This document shows positions 1 to 10,118 of a DNA stretch of 64,000 nt, piece after piece (positions within the stretch are counted from its first letter, which is position 1; every line of letters starts with the position of its first letter). The notes under the pieces are model-generated. The model was not told the DNA's origin. It was given only the letters and a program-made list of their open reading frames with translations, and ran no database searches. The stretch is from Lachnospiraceae bacterium UBA7093 (lineage in GTDB: Bacteria; Bacillota; Clostridia; Lachnospirales; Lachnospiraceae). The DNA lies in the NCBI GenBank assembly GCA_002492465.1, contig DKYT01000062.1:12589-76588 (forward strand), read 5' to 3'. A program made the translations under genes and the position numbers.

Positions 1-2220
1 AGAGGAAACAGCATTCCCATGGACCGTCCGGGTCATTATGTGTATTTGAGAGATGCCGAGAGCGGAGATTACTGGAGTATTTCATGGCAGCCGGTAGGCA
101 AGCCGTTAGACGAGGCGAAGTACACCTGCCGTCACGGACTTTCCTACACCACTTATGAATGTGATTACAGCAAAATCAAGGCGAGCCAGACCCTTTCAGT
201 ACCCATTGGCGATGCGCTGGAGCTTTGGGATGTAAAGATCAAAAACGAAGACACGGTTCCCAGATCTTTACAGGTATTTTCCTACTGTGAATTTTCTTTT
301 CATCATATCATGATCGACAATCAGAATTTCCAGATGAGTATGTACTGCGCGGGAAGCAGTTACCAGGACGGCATCATAGAGCACGACCTTTTTTATGAAG
401 AGTTTGGATATCAGTATTTCACAATGAATGAACAACCGGATGGGTTTGACTGCCTGAGAGATAAATTTATCGGGCTTTATCACACAGAGGACAACCCGGT
501 TGCCGTTGAAAAGGGAGAGTGCAGCGGTTCCTTTGAAAAAGGTAACAATCATTGCGGTTCCCTTCAGAAAAATATTGTTCTTGCGCCGGGAGAAGAAAAG
601 AGGATTATCTTTATTTTAGGCGAAGGCAATCGGGATGCGGGAAGAAAGGCAAGAGAAAAATACAGCAATTTTGAGACGGTGGACGGGGTTTATGATACCC
701 TTCGGGCTTATTGGCAGAGAAAGCTGGATAAGCTGCAGATCAACACTCCGAATCAGGGCATGAACACCCTGATCAATACCTGGACCTTATACCAGGCTGA
801 GATTAATGTAATGTTTTCAAGATTTGCTTCCTTTATAGAGGTGGGCGGAAGAACAGGGCTGGGCTATCGGGATACGGCACAGGACGCTATGACCATTCCC
901 CATTCTAATCCTGAAAAATGTAAACAGAGAATTGTGGAACTTTTAAGGGGATTGGTTTCCGCAGGTTATGGGCTGCATTTGTTCCAGCCGGAATGGTTTG
1001 AGCCGGATGCGGAAGTGAAACCCTTTAAATCCCCTACTGTGATACCGGAATTTGACAGAAGCAATATGGTTCATGGATTAAAGGATGCCTGTTCAGACGA
1101 CGCCCTGTGGCTGGTTTCCTCTATTGTAGAATATGTGAAGGAGACGGGCGAAACGGAGTTTCTGGATCAGGTGATTACCTACGCCGACGGCGGCGAGGGA
1201 ACGGTTTATGAGCATATGACCAGGATCCTGGACTTCTCCAACGAGCAGGTAGGCGCTACCGGAATTTGCAAGGGCTTAAGGGCTGACTGGAACGACTGCC
1301 TGAATCTGGGAGGCGGCGAAAGCGCCATGGTATCCTTCCTTCATTACTGGGCAATTGAAAACTTCCTGCAGATCGCGGAATATCTGGGTCGGAAGGAAGA
1401 TGTGAAGAAATATACGGAAATGGCACAGAAGGTGCAGAAGGTCTGCGACGAACAGCTTTGGGATGAAGAGTGGTTTATCAGAGGCATCACCCAGAACGGC
1501 AGAAAGATCGGAACGAAGGAGGACAAGGAAGGAAAGGTTCACTTGGAATCCAATGCATGGGCAGTTCTTTCAGGTGCAGCGAAGCGGGAAAAAGGATTGA
1601 AGGCAATGGACAGCGTAAGGGAATATCTTTCCACGCCTTACGGTATTATGCTGAACGCTCCGTCTTATACGGTACCCGATGACGACATCGGTTTTGTAAC
1701 AAGGGTTTATCCCGGCGTAAAAGAAAACGGGGCAATCTTTTCCCATCCCAACCCCTGGGCATGGGCGGCGGAATGCGAGCTTGGCAGAGGCGACAGAGCG
1801 ATGGAATATTATAATGCTCTTTGCCCTTATTATCAGAATGACATGATTGAGATTCGTGAGGCGGAGCCTTACTCTTATTGTCAGTTCGTTATGGGAAAAG
1901 ATCATACGGCTTTTGGACGGGCAAGGCATCCGTTCATGACGGGCACAGGCGGATGGGCATACTTCAGCGCCACCCGTTACATATTGGGAATCAAACCCCA
2001 GCTGGATTATCTGGAGATCGATCCCTGTATTCCGGCGGACTGGGAGGGATTTAAAGCGGATCGGGTATGGAGAGGCGCTTGTTTCCATATACAGGTGGAA
2101 AATCCGGACAAAGTCATGAAGGGGGTAAAAGAGATCTGGCTGGATGGACAAAAGGTAGAAAAAATCCCTGTAATGAAAAGCGGCTCAGAGCATCAGGTGA
2201 AGGTAATACTTGGCAGATAG
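1..2220 (+). CDS. GH94 glycoside phosphorylase (cellobiose/chitobiose phosphorylase type), 5'-truncated by window edge
   Basis: Cytoplasmic phosphorylase that splits a beta-linked disaccharide with phosphate into a sugar-1-phosphate and a free sugar. The frame is open from base 1 (RGNSIP precedes the first ATG at 19), so that ATG, inside the family motif PMDRPG, is internal and the N-terminal part of the roughly 800-residue family protein lies outside the window. The catalytic-acid motif RADWNDCLNLGGG is seen near residue 420 counted from base 19, and MTGTGGWAYFSATRYILG near the C terminus closes the alpha/alpha barrel. The adjacent phosphohexomutase would take the sugar-1-phosphate into glycolysis. 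Whether the substrate is cellobiose, chitobiose or a longer beta-glucan cannot be read from the sequence. Confidence 0.9.
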   Translation, partial: RGNSIPMDRPGHYVYLRDAESGDYWSISWQPVGKPLDEAKYTCRHGLSYTTYECDYSKIKASQTLSVPIGDALELWDVKIKNEDTVPRSLQVFSYCEFSFHHIMIDNQNFQMSMYCAGSSYQDGIIEHDLFYEEFGYQYFTMNEQPDGFDCLRDKFIGLYHTEDNPVAVEKGECSGSFEKGNNHCGSLQKNIVLAPGEEKRIIFILGEGNRDAGRKAREKYSNFETVDGVYDTLRAYWQRKLDKLQINTPNQGMNTLINTWTLYQAEINVMFSRFASFIEVGGRTGLGYRDTAQDAMTIPHSNPEKCKQRIVELLRGLVSAGYGLHLFQPEWFEPDAEVKPFKSPTVIPEFDRSNMVHGLKDACSDDALWLVSSIVEYVKETGETEFLDQVITYADGGEGTVYEHMTRILDFSNEQVGATGICKGLRADWNDCLNLGGGESAMVSFLHYWAIENFLQIAEYLGRKEDVKKYTEMAQKVQKVCDEQLWDEEWFIRGITQNGRKIGTKEDKEGKVHLESNAWAVLSGAAKREKGLKAMDSVREYLSTPYGIMLNAPSYTVPDDDIGFVTRVYPGVKENGAIFSHPNPWAWAAECELGRGDRAMEYYNALCPYYQNDMIEIREAEPYSYCQFVMGKDHTAFGRARHPFMTGTGGWAYFSATRYILGIKPQLDYLEIDPCIPADWEGFKADRVWRGACFHIQVENPDKVMKGVKEIWLDGQKVEKIPVMKSGSEHQVKVILGR

Positions 2221-2242
2221 CAGAAAAATGGAGGGCAGAAAA

Positions 2243-3658
2243 ATGATTAAATTTGGTACTGGTGGCTGGAGAGCTATCATCGGTGATGAGTTCACCAAGG
2301 AAAATATCCAGATTCTTGCAAGGGCGGTTGCTGATAAGATGCGCGCGGAAGGGGTGGAAAAAAAGGGAATCGTACTTGGCTATGACAGAAGATTCCTGTC
2401 CAAAGAGGCAATGCAGTGGGCAGGGCAGGTATTTGCAAGAGAAGGGATTAAAGCATATCTGATCAATAAGTCGGCGCCTACGCCCCTGATTATGTTTTAT
2501 GTGATGAAGCATGAGTTCCCCTACGGAATGATGATTACGGCGAGCCACAATCCGGCAATTTATAACGGCATTAAGGTCTTTACAGCCGGCGGCAGGGATG
2601 CGGATGAGGTGCAGACGGCGGAGATTGAAAATTATATCAGAGATTTGACGGACATTCCTCCGGAAGAGATGGAATATGAGGAGGCGGTGGAGAAAGGGCT
2701 GATTCAGGAAATCTATCCCTTAAACGAATATCTGGATAATATTATTTCGGCAGTGAACATGGACGCCATACGGGAGGCGGGGCTGAAGGTTGCATTGGAT
2801 CCCATGTACGGTGTCAGCGAGACTTCCTTAAAAACGATTCTTCTTACGGCAAGGTGTGATGTGGAGACCATCCACGAAAGGCATGATACATTGTTTGGGG
2901 GAAAGCTTCCTGCGCCTACGGCAATTACCTTAAGGGCATTGCAGAATTACGTGATCGATAAGAAATGCGACATTGGAATTGCCACAGACGGGGATGCCGA
3001 CCGGATCGGCGTGATCGACGATACGGGAAGATTCCTGCATCCCAATGATATTCTGGTATTGCTTTATTATTATCTTGTAAAATACAAGGGCTGGAGAGGT
3101 CCCGTTGTCCGGAATATCTGCACCACCCATATGCTGGATATGGTAGCGGAGAAATTCGGAGAAAAATGTTATGAGGTTCCCGTAGGGTTCAAACATATCT
3201 CGGCAAAAATGTATGCAGTGGACGCGGTGATCGGAGGAGAATCCTCCGGAGGACTTACGGTCCGGGGACATATCAAGGGAAAAGACGGGATCTATGCGGC
3301 GGCGCTTCTGGTGGAGATGATCGCTGTGACAGGGAAAAAGCTGTCGGAGATCGTAAAGGATATTGAAGCGGAATGCGGAACCATTTCCATGGAGGAAAGA
3401 GATTACAAATTTAATCAGGAGAAGAAAGACAGTATACGTAAAATTTTGCTTGAGGAAAAGAAGCTGCCTTGTCTCCCCTTTGCAATTGCAGACGTTTCCT
3501 ATCTGGATGGCAGCAAGGTATATTTTGAGAACGGCGGATGGGTAACCGCAAGATTCTCCGGTACGGAACCGTTGCTTAGAATTTTCTGTGAGATGCCTGA
3601 AAAGGACGATGCGATAAAGGTGTGTGAGATATATGAAGATTTCTTGGGGCTTAAATAA
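2243..3658 (+). CDS. Phosphoglucomutase/phosphomannomutase family protein
   Basis: Alpha-D-phosphohexomutase, 471 residues, interconverting sugar-1-phosphate and sugar-6-phosphate. All four family signatures are present: catalytic phosphoserine loop TASHNP (about residue 98), metal loop DGDADRIG (about 248), sugar-binding loop GGESSGG (about 331) and phosphate-binding RFSGTEPLLRIF (about 438). The ATG at 2243 is chosen over the upstream in-frame start at 2210 because GGAGG sits about 8 bases before it and the protein then begins MIKFGTGGWR, the usual family N terminus. It follows the GH94 gene by 22 bases, so the two probably form one phosphorolysis operon. Confidence 0.92.
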   Translation: MIKFGTGGWRAIIGDEFTKENIQILARAVADKMRAEGVEKKGIVLGYDRRFLSKEAMQWAGQVFAREGIKAYLINKSAPTPLIMFYVMKHEFPYGMMITASHNPAIYNGIKVFTAGGRDADEVQTAEIENYIRDLTDIPPEEMEYEEAVEKGLIQEIYPLNEYLDNIISAVNMDAIREAGLKVALDPMYGVSETSLKTILLTARCDVETIHERHDTLFGGKLPAPTAITLRALQNYVIDKKCDIGIATDGDADRIGVIDDTGRFLHPNDILVLLYYYLVKYKGWRGPVVRNICTTHMLDMVAEKFGEKCYEVPVGFKHISAKMYAVDAVIGGESSGGLTVRGHIKGKDGIYAAALLVEMIAVTGKKLSEIVKDIEAECGTISMEERDYKFNQEKKDSIRKILLEEKKLPCLPFAIADVSYLDGSKVYFENGGWVTARFSGTEPLLRIFCEMPEKDDAIKVCEIYEDFLGLK

Positions 3659-5768
3659 ACAAAAGATTGTGAAAAGCAAAAAACTAAATAAGGAAAAACC
3701 AAAAGGCGGTAAAAAATTTAAACTCAATATCAAGGGAGTCAATACCATTGTAGGAAAGCTGATCATCAGCTATGTGGTTCCCATCATATTGATCGTGGTT
3801 CTCGGCATTATTTCCTACAGGAAGGCGGCGGATACCATTATTGCCAACTACGAGAACTCCATGGAAAATACCATTCAGAAGACCGCAGAGTATTATGGGC
3901 TTATGATGGACACTCTTGCAACGAACTGCAATCAGATTGCCATTGACAATACATTGCAGTCCTATTACCGGGGGGTATACAAGAATGATCCGCTGCAGGA
4001 GAAGAAGAATTTCCAGGAGATCAAAAAGAGTATGTTTAAGAATGCCTTTTCCGGCGATTTTGTCAATGGGATTTATGCCTTTGGCGAATACGGAAGCGCC
4101 AGCGTTTCCTATTCGGATGTAAAGAAGCTGGAATATGGGGCTTATGCAGAATCCGAAGAGGGAACCCAGATGACCGGAATGAAGGAAAATATTTTGTATG
4201 CCGGTTATCATAACGACCTGGATGCCCAAACAGGGCATACTTCCGACGAATATGCCTTTTGTGTGAAAAGGAATATTACCAACAAGTCGGCAAAGCCGAT
4301 CGGTGTTATTGTGATGGATATTTCCATGGACGCGGCAAAGGAACCCCTCCTTCAGATGGATTTAGGAGAAGGAACTACCTGCGCTTTGATTTCCAGTGAC
4401 GGCAGACAGATTTCTGATTTGGAGGAAGAGAATGAAATTTCCTTTGTTACAATGGAAGCTTATCAGAACTTTATTGCCGGGGAAGAGAGCAGCAAAGCGG
4501 ATTATATGAAGTATAACGGGAAAAATTATTTGTTCCTGTTTTCAAAAGTGGGGGATACGGGCTTTACAGTTTGTACCATGATTCCCAGAGCGTTGATTAC
4601 TTCCAGATTGAAGGATATTCAAACGGCAACGGTGATTATTGTAATTATTGCATTGTTGATATCCGGATGTACGGCGGCGGTGATTTCCGCGGGAATGAAC
4701 TCTTCCATCAAAAACATCAGTAAAGTGATGAAATCAGTAGCGGAAGGAGACCTGACGGTATCTGTTCACGTGAAGGGAAAAGATGAGTTTAAAAAGCTGG
4801 GGGACCACGCAGGCGACATGCTTGCCAACACATAGGAACTGATTCAGAAGGCGGGAACGGTTTCCGGTCAGGTGCTTACATCTGTTTCCCATGTAACGGA
4901 TACGTCGGGGCAGATGATGGTAACCACCGATAATATCCAGGACGCCATTATGAAAGTGAACGAGGGCGTTTATCAGCAAAACGGAGAGGTGGAAAACTGC
5001 CTTGCCAAAATGGATGAGCTTGCGGAGCAGATCGAACAGGTAGATGAAGAGACGGACGGAGCCATCAGGCGTGCCGATAAGAGCAAAGCGGTAATGGAAA
5101 GAGGAACGGCAGCCATCGATCTGTTGGAAGAGAAAGCGAACGAAACCGCAAAAGTAACAGGACGAGTGATCGACAAGATAGAATCTCTGGCGGAAGAGAC
5201 AGAGGCGATTACAGATATCATTAACACAATTCGAGGAATTGCTTCGAGAACCAATCTGCTATCCTTAAACGCCCGAATTGAGGCATCCCGTGCCGGCAGC
5301 GCTGGCAGCGGATTTGCGGTAGTAGCGGAAGAGGTAGGCAAATTGTCCGAGGAGTCCATGCAGTCGGTGGAGCGCATCGGAGAGATCGTCAAGAGAATTG
5401 AAAATGAAACGCATAATACGGTACTGGTGGCAAGAGAATCTGAAAAGATCGTAGAAGAACAGGAAGCTGCAATGGGAGATACAGTGGAAGCTTTTCGTGA
5501 GATGAGCGACAGCGTAAGCGGTCTTGCAAGAAAAATCGAGAAAATTGCGGGCAATATGCGGAATATGGAATGCAGTAAGAACATGACCAAGGATGCGATT
5601 GCCAATATATCAGCCGTATCCAGACAGACGCTGGATTCCACCAATCAGATGAAGGATGCGGTGGAAGTACAGATGGAGGCTGTAAAAGAGTTGAACGACG
5701 CTACCGGAAAGCTGGACGAGGAAGCACAGAAGCTGACCAGGGCGATCAGTAAGTTTAAAGTGGAATAG
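3633..5768 (+). pseudogene. Methyl-accepting chemotaxis protein interrupted by an in-frame TAG
   Basis: Reads as a single chemoreceptor of about 710 codons: a basic cytoplasmic leader, a membrane segment (VGKLIISYVVPIILIVVLG), an extracytoplasmic Cache-like sensor with SYRKA and NYENSM helices, a second membrane segment near base 4625, a HAMP domain ending at GDMLANT, then the signalling domain with the hairpin tip IINTIRGIASRTNLLSLNA near 5220-5275. A TAG at 4833-4835 splits it inside HAMP. The next codons (ELIQKAGTVSGQVL) continue in the same frame with no base gained or lost, so this is a point nonsense mutation. The start is uncertain: GTG 3624, ATG 3633 and GTG 3669 are candidates, all at or near the end of the mutase gene. 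It may be a pseudogene or two half proteins. Confidence 0.8.
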
Positions 5769-5803
5769 GGAAGAGATTTTTCTTGTAAAAGAAATTTTTT
5801 CAG

Positions 5804-5845
5804 ACAGGCAGGGATTGCAAAAAGCGATCCCTGCCTGTTATACTT
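5804..5845 (+). terminator. Strong hairpin after the chemoreceptor gene
   Basis: A 15-bp stem (ACAGGCAGGGATTGC pairing with GCGATCCCTGCCTGT, one G-T wobble) with an AAAAA loop at 5804-5838. The downstream sequence TATACTTAAAAG is only weakly T-rich, so termination may be partial. It separates the phosphorylase/receptor genes from the sensor kinase. Confidence 0.6.
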
Positions 5846-5866
5846 AAAAGAACTGAAACAGAAACT

Positions 5867-7618
5867 ATGAGGGAAGAAATTTTGAAGAAACGACGTCAAT
5901 TAAAATGGAGTATGATTGTAATATTGCTGGTAACCTGGTTTATACCGCTGATGCTGTTGTCCATGATTCTTTTCGTGGCGGTAGAACGCCAGGTAAACGG
6001 ACAGGTGAGGGATACCATTACCATTTCTACCGACAAGGCAGTTGAGCTTTGTCAGTCAAAAATAGACGACGTAATCGTGGCATCAAAAAACTCCTCCTAT
6101 CTCCCCACCGTTCGGAACAGCTACGTGAAATATCTTACAGATCACAATAAGCAGAGACTGGAGCAGGACATTTCCTATTTTATGTCTCAGCAGTACCGAT
6201 ACAATAAGGATATTAATATGACGGCAATTTATTTTACCAGCACGCCTGAGGCGATCTGTTATTGCTACAGCAATAACAACATCGTTACCTATAAGTCGGT
6301 AAAAGCGTTTCGCGCCTATGCAAAGGATGCGGTACAAAAGCGTGCCAAGGAACTGGATACGGAAACGGAATTTATGCGTATCAAGGGAAGAGTGTATTTA
6401 ATCAGAAATATTATGGACAGGAACTTCCATCCTTACGCCGTGATTGTTATGGAGCTGAACATGGAACACATTATGGAGGGGTTTAGCAGTATATGGGGAT
6501 TTCAGGAAGGAGATCTCTTTGTGGACGGCGTTTCCATGCTTGGCTTATATGAGACAGATCCCTACCAGGAAAGGTATCCTCAAAGAATCATGGAAAACAG
6601 TCATTTTGAGAGAAGTGCATCAGGTTCCTACGTATATAAAAAGGAAGAGAGCAACCGGCACCGCTTTGCCTACCTGGTAAACATCGATTCCACGGCAGTG
6701 GTCAGCGAAATGGATACCATCAAATATGTGTTTTTCCTGCTGTTTGCGTTTATGATTCCCTTGCTGGGCATTATTTTTTGGTTTTTTCATAAGCGCGTTA
6801 ACATGCCTATCTATGTGCTGAGAAACGCCTATAAAGAGATTGAAAGAGAAAACTACGGTTATCAGATTAAGATTGAGGACAGCGACGAGGAGTTCTATGC
6901 CCTTGGAAGCGCATTTAACAGTATGTCCAAAACTTTGAAATATCAGTTCGAAAAAAGCTATTTGGAGGAGATTGCCCTTCGGGATGCCAATATCATGGCG
7001 CTCCAGTCCCAGATCAATCCGCATTTTCTGAACAATACGCTGGAGATTATCAACTGGGAGGCGCGGCTTGGAGGAAACTATAAGGTCAGCAATATGATAG
7101 AGGCGCTTTCCACCATGCTTGAGGCGACTATGAACAGAAAAAAGGAGCAGTTGATTCCTCTTGCAGAGGAATTAAGCTATGTGGAGGCTTATCTGCTGAT
7201 CATTGCCCAGAGATATGGCGAAAAGCTCCAGGTGGAAAAGGAAATCGACGAAAAGCTGCTGGGGGTTCGGGTGCCCAGACTGATCATACAGCCGATTATT
7301 GAGAATGCAGTGGAACATGGTATTGATATACGGCGTAAAGGAGAGATTAAGCTTACCATCCGCCGGGAGGGGGATATGCTTTTGATCGAGGTTATGGATA
7401 ACGGTCATCTGACGCCGGAGGCAAAGGACAAGATCCAGAAACTGCTGGAGTCAGATGGCACAACGGAGATCTCCTCCTTAAGCCTGGGAATTCGCAATGT
7501 TGACAAACGATTGAAGATTATTTATGGGGAAGAATGTGGACTTACCATCAAAAGTAACAAGGAAAATCACACTGTGAGCACAATTATAGTTAAAATTGAC
7601 AAGGGACAAGGGCAATAA
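5867..7618 (+). CDS. YesM-type sensor histidine kinase
   Basis: Membrane histidine kinase of the LytS/YesM class, 583 residues. Membrane segments lie at about 17-37 and 286-306, with an extracytoplasmic Cache-like sensor between them, then a HAMP domain (about 307-360), the His_kinase phosphoacceptor motif QINPHFLNNTLEIINW (about 382-397), and a C-terminal ATPase domain with IIENAVEHG and a DNG motif. It pairs with the YesN-type regulator at 11012; together they flank a sugar ABC transporter, the classic arrangement for a carbohydrate-responsive system. ATG 5867 has no strong ribosome site and another in-frame ATG lies at 5912, so the start is tentative. Confidence 0.9.
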   Translation: MREEILKKRRQLKWSMIVILLVTWFIPLMLLSMILFVAVERQVNGQVRDTITISTDKAVELCQSKIDDVIVASKNSSYLPTVRNSYVKYLTDHNKQRLEQDISYFMSQQYRYNKDINMTAIYFTSTPEAICYCYSNNNIVTYKSVKAFRAYAKDAVQKRAKELDTETEFMRIKGRVYLIRNIMDRNFHPYAVIVMELNMEHIMEGFSSIWGFQEGDLFVDGVSMLGLYETDPYQERYPQRIMENSHFERSASGSYVYKKEESNRHRFAYLVNIDSTAVVSEMDTIKYVFFLLFAFMIPLLGIIFWFFHKRVNMPIYVLRNAYKEIERENYGYQIKIEDSDEEFYALGSAFNSMSKTLKYQFEKSYLEEIALRDANIMALQSQINPHFLNNTLEIINWEARLGGNYKVSNMIEALSTMLEATMNRKKEQLIPLAEELSYVEAYLLIIAQRYGEKLQVEKEIDEKLLGVRVPRLIIQPIIENAVEHGIDIRRKGEIKLTIRREGDMLLIEVMDNGHLTPEAKDKIQKLLESDGTTEISSLSLGIRNVDKRLKIIYGEECGLTIKSNKENHTVSTIIVKIDKGQGQ

Positions 7619-7723
7619 AAGACAAATAATAACAACTCTAATCATTAACCTTTTGGGCAAATTATTATAAGATAAATACAGATGAAACACAAACATCCAA
7701 ATTAAACCCAGGGAGGAAAGAGA

Positions 7724-9142
7724 ATGAAGAAAAGAATTTTGTCACTTGTTCTGGCATCAGCCATGGTGCTTTCATTAGCAGCATGTGGAAGCAAGGATAC
7801 GGGAAGCGCCAATGAAGAGCCGGCTCCGGCTGAAACAGAAGCAGAAGCGGAAGCGGAAGCGCCTGCAGAGCAGGAAAGCGAACCCGCTGAGGCAGAGGCA
7901 CCTGCCGGTCCTGTAGAATTGAATGTAACCACAACGTTCGCAGGTGAAGATGGAAATGCACAGAACTTCAAAAACGCGGTAGACGCATGGTGTGCTGAAA
8001 CCGGCAACTCAGTAGCAGATACTTCCGCTACATCCGATGAAACCTTTAAGACTCGCGTAATCACAGACTTTGAAACAGGTTCCGAGCCTGACGTACTGTT
8101 CTTCTTCAACGGAGCAGACGCTAACAGCTTTATTGAAGCAGGCAAGGTTGTTTCCATCGACGATATCCGCGCAGAGTATCCTGACTATGCAGGAAACATG
8201 AACGATGACCTTATTACAGATTCACTGGTAGACGGCAAGAAATATGCAGTGCCTGTAAATGGATTCTGGGAGGCAATGTTCGTTAACACAGAAGTTCTTG
8301 ATGCAGCAGGCGTATCTGTTCCCGGCGCAGGTTATACATGGGATCAGTTCTTAGAGGACTGCCAGAAGATTAAAGATGCAGGTTATGCACCTATTGCATG
8401 CGCACTTGGAAACATCCCTCATTATTGGTGGGAGTTCGCAATCTTCAATCATACATCACCTGCAACACACTTGAACGTTCCTACATCTGTAGACAGCGAG
8501 CAGGGGCAGGCATGGGTAGCCGGTATGGAAGACATCAAGGCTTTATATGAAGCTGGATACTTCCCGGAGAACACCTTATCTGCAACAGATGACGAAACAT
8601 TTGCAATGTTCACAGAAGGCAAAGCAGCATTCCTGATCGATGGTTCCTGGAAAGTTGGCGGTATTGTAAATGCATGCCAGTCCGATCCTGAAGATCCTTC
8701 TACATTAGATGCTGATAAGCTTGCAAAATTTGATGTTACATATGTACCCGGTATGAATGACAGAAAAGCAACTGACCTGATCGGCGGTCTGTCAATGGGT
8801 TACTACATCACCACAAAGGCTTGGGAAGATCCTGAGAAGAGAGATGCAGCTGTAAGCTTCGTTTCCTACATGACTTCTGATGAGCTGGTACCCGTATTCG
8901 CACAGCATACAGCTTCCGCACTTAAGAATGCACCTGCTGTTGACGAATCCGCTTTCAATCCTTTACAGGTAAAGGCAATGGCAATGATGTCTGGTGTTAC
9001 TTCCTTAACCGGAGCAGTACAGGATATCTTCCAGGGCGACTGCCGCGTATCTACATTCGACGGCATGCCTGAGATCGTAACAGGAAGAGTTGATGCAATC
9101 GATGCAGTAGCAGAAGGTATTGACGCATACAACGCACAGTAA
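7724..9142 (+). CDS. Sugar ABC transporter substrate-binding lipoprotein
   Basis: Extracytoplasmic solute-binding protein, 472 residues, of the carbohydrate family 1 (MalE/UgpB-like). It has a lipoprotein signal peptide with lipobox LAAC (lipidated Cys at residue 21). A low-complexity Glu/Ala/Pro tether follows at about residues 28-65, then the two-lobed binding fold. GGGAGG lies ahead of the ATG. It is followed by two permease genes, and a hairpin at 9162 probably lowers expression of the permeases relative to this protein. No ATPase gene is near, so a shared MsmK-type ATPase encoded elsewhere is inferred. The GH94 enzyme nearby suggests beta-linked gluco- or chito-oligosaccharides as ligand. 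Confidence 0.92.
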   Translation: MKKRILSLVLASAMVLSLAACGSKDTGSANEEPAPAETEAEAEAEAPAEQESEPAEAEAPAGPVELNVTTTFAGEDGNAQNFKNAVDAWCAETGNSVADTSATSDETFKTRVITDFETGSEPDVLFFFNGADANSFIEAGKVVSIDDIRAEYPDYAGNMNDDLITDSLVDGKKYAVPVNGFWEAMFVNTEVLDAAGVSVPGAGYTWDQFLEDCQKIKDAGYAPIACALGNIPHYWWEFAIFNHTSPATHLNVPTSVDSEQGQAWVAGMEDIKALYEAGYFPENTLSATDDETFAMFTEGKAAFLIDGSWKVGGIVNACQSDPEDPSTLDADKLAKFDVTYVPGMNDRKATDLIGGLSMGYYITTKAWEDPEKRDAAVSFVSYMTSDELVPVFAQHTASALKNAPAVDESAFNPLQVKAMAMMSGVTSLTGAVQDIFQGDCRVSTFDGMPEIVTGRVDAIDAVAEGIDAYNAQ

Positions 9143-9161
9143 TAAATAATATGCATAAATG

Positions 9162-9195
9162 TAAGGGCCGGGAGCATAAGGCTTCCGGCCCTTAT
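9162..9195 (+). terminator. Intra-operon hairpin between binding protein and permease
   Basis: A 14-bp stem, TAAGGGCCGGGAGC with GCTTCCGGCCCTTA (one wobble), lies between the binding-protein stop and the permease start. The following sequence TAACAAAG lacks a T-run, so it is more likely an mRNA 3'-end stabiliser or partial terminator that sets a high binding-protein to permease ratio. Confidence 0.65.
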
Positions 9196-9215
9196 AACAA
9201 AGAGAGGAGGCTGTT

Positions 9216-10103
9216 ATGGGCGCAAGTATTTATAAAAATAAAAAACCGTTGATTGTTTTTCTGCTTCCCGCATTTCTTTTTATGATCGTTTATTTGTACT
9301 ATCCTTTTTTTCAAAATATTATAAATAGCTTTCAGCAGATTAAAAGGCTGGGGCAGTCTGGAACAGGATGGAATGATCCATGGTATATGAACTATGTGGA
9401 AATGGTGAAGGATCCTGTTGTATGGACTTCCATGAAAAACACTTTGATCATGATGCTGGTAACGATCATAGGTCAGGTGGGAATCGCATTGATTTTAGCT
9501 CTTTTAGTGGATAATATACGGATAGGAGCGAAGTTCTTCCGTACAGTTTACTTTTTCCCTATCGTTATTTCGGCAACTGCTTTGGGTTTGTTATTTAACC
9601 TGATTTTCCTTTATGATAAAGGAATGCTGAACCAGATTCTGGAGTCCTTGGGAAAGACCTCGCTTACAGACTGGAAAAGCGAAGGGCTCGCATTGTTTAC
9701 CATGATGCTGCCGGTTATGTGGCAGTATGTAGGATTTTATTTTGTGATTATGATAACAGGTTTGAATAATATCTCTGAGGAACTTTATGAGTCGGCATCC
9801 ATAGACGGCGCCACCCGGTTCCAGAGAGTTCGATATATTTCACTGCCTCTCTTACATAATGTTCTTTGTACCTGTGTGGTACTGGCAGTGACAGGAGCGC
9901 TTAAGGTATTCGATCTTCCATGGACCATGTTCCCCAAAGGAATGCCCATGAAGAGCACTTTCCTGACAGGTACTTATATGTACTACCAGACCATGGAAGC
10001 AAAGAACGTAGACTATGGTTCAACCCTGGCAATTCTGCTGGTAATTCTTGGTGTCCTGACATCTAAGATCGTAAATGCGATCTTCAAAGAAAAAGATTAT
10101 TAA
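9216..10103 (+). CDS. Sugar ABC transporter permease, MalF/UgpA type
   Basis: Inner-membrane permease, 295 residues, with about six hydrophobic segments. The EAA coupling loop that docks the ATPase is visible as ELYESASIDGATRFQRVRY at about residue 190. The start is supported by AGAGGAGG seven bases upstream. It is 15 bases ahead of the second permease and forms the membrane heterodimer with it. Confidence 0.93.
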   Translation: MGASIYKNKKPLIVFLLPAFLFMIVYLYYPFFQNIINSFQQIKRLGQSGTGWNDPWYMNYVEMVKDPVVWTSMKNTLIMMLVTIIGQVGIALILALLVDNIRIGAKFFRTVYFFPIVISATALGLLFNLIFLYDKGMLNQILESLGKTSLTDWKSEGLALFTMMLPVMWQYVGFYFVIMITGLNNISEELYESASIDGATRFQRVRYISLPLLHNVLCTCVVLAVTGALKVFDLPWTMFPKGMPMKSTFLTGTYMYYQTMEAKNVDYGSTLAILLVILGVLTSKIVNAIFKEKDY

Positions 10104-10118
10104 AAGGAGGCTGGTGAA

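Noticed and set aside
1570..2151. 193-residue minus-strand open frame
   Set aside because: Antisense to the conserved C-terminal part of the GH94 enzyme; shadow frame.
2930..3766. 278-residue minus-strand open frame
   Set aside because: Lies opposite the well-supported phosphohexomutase gene and has no ribosome site or recognisable motif; shadow frame.
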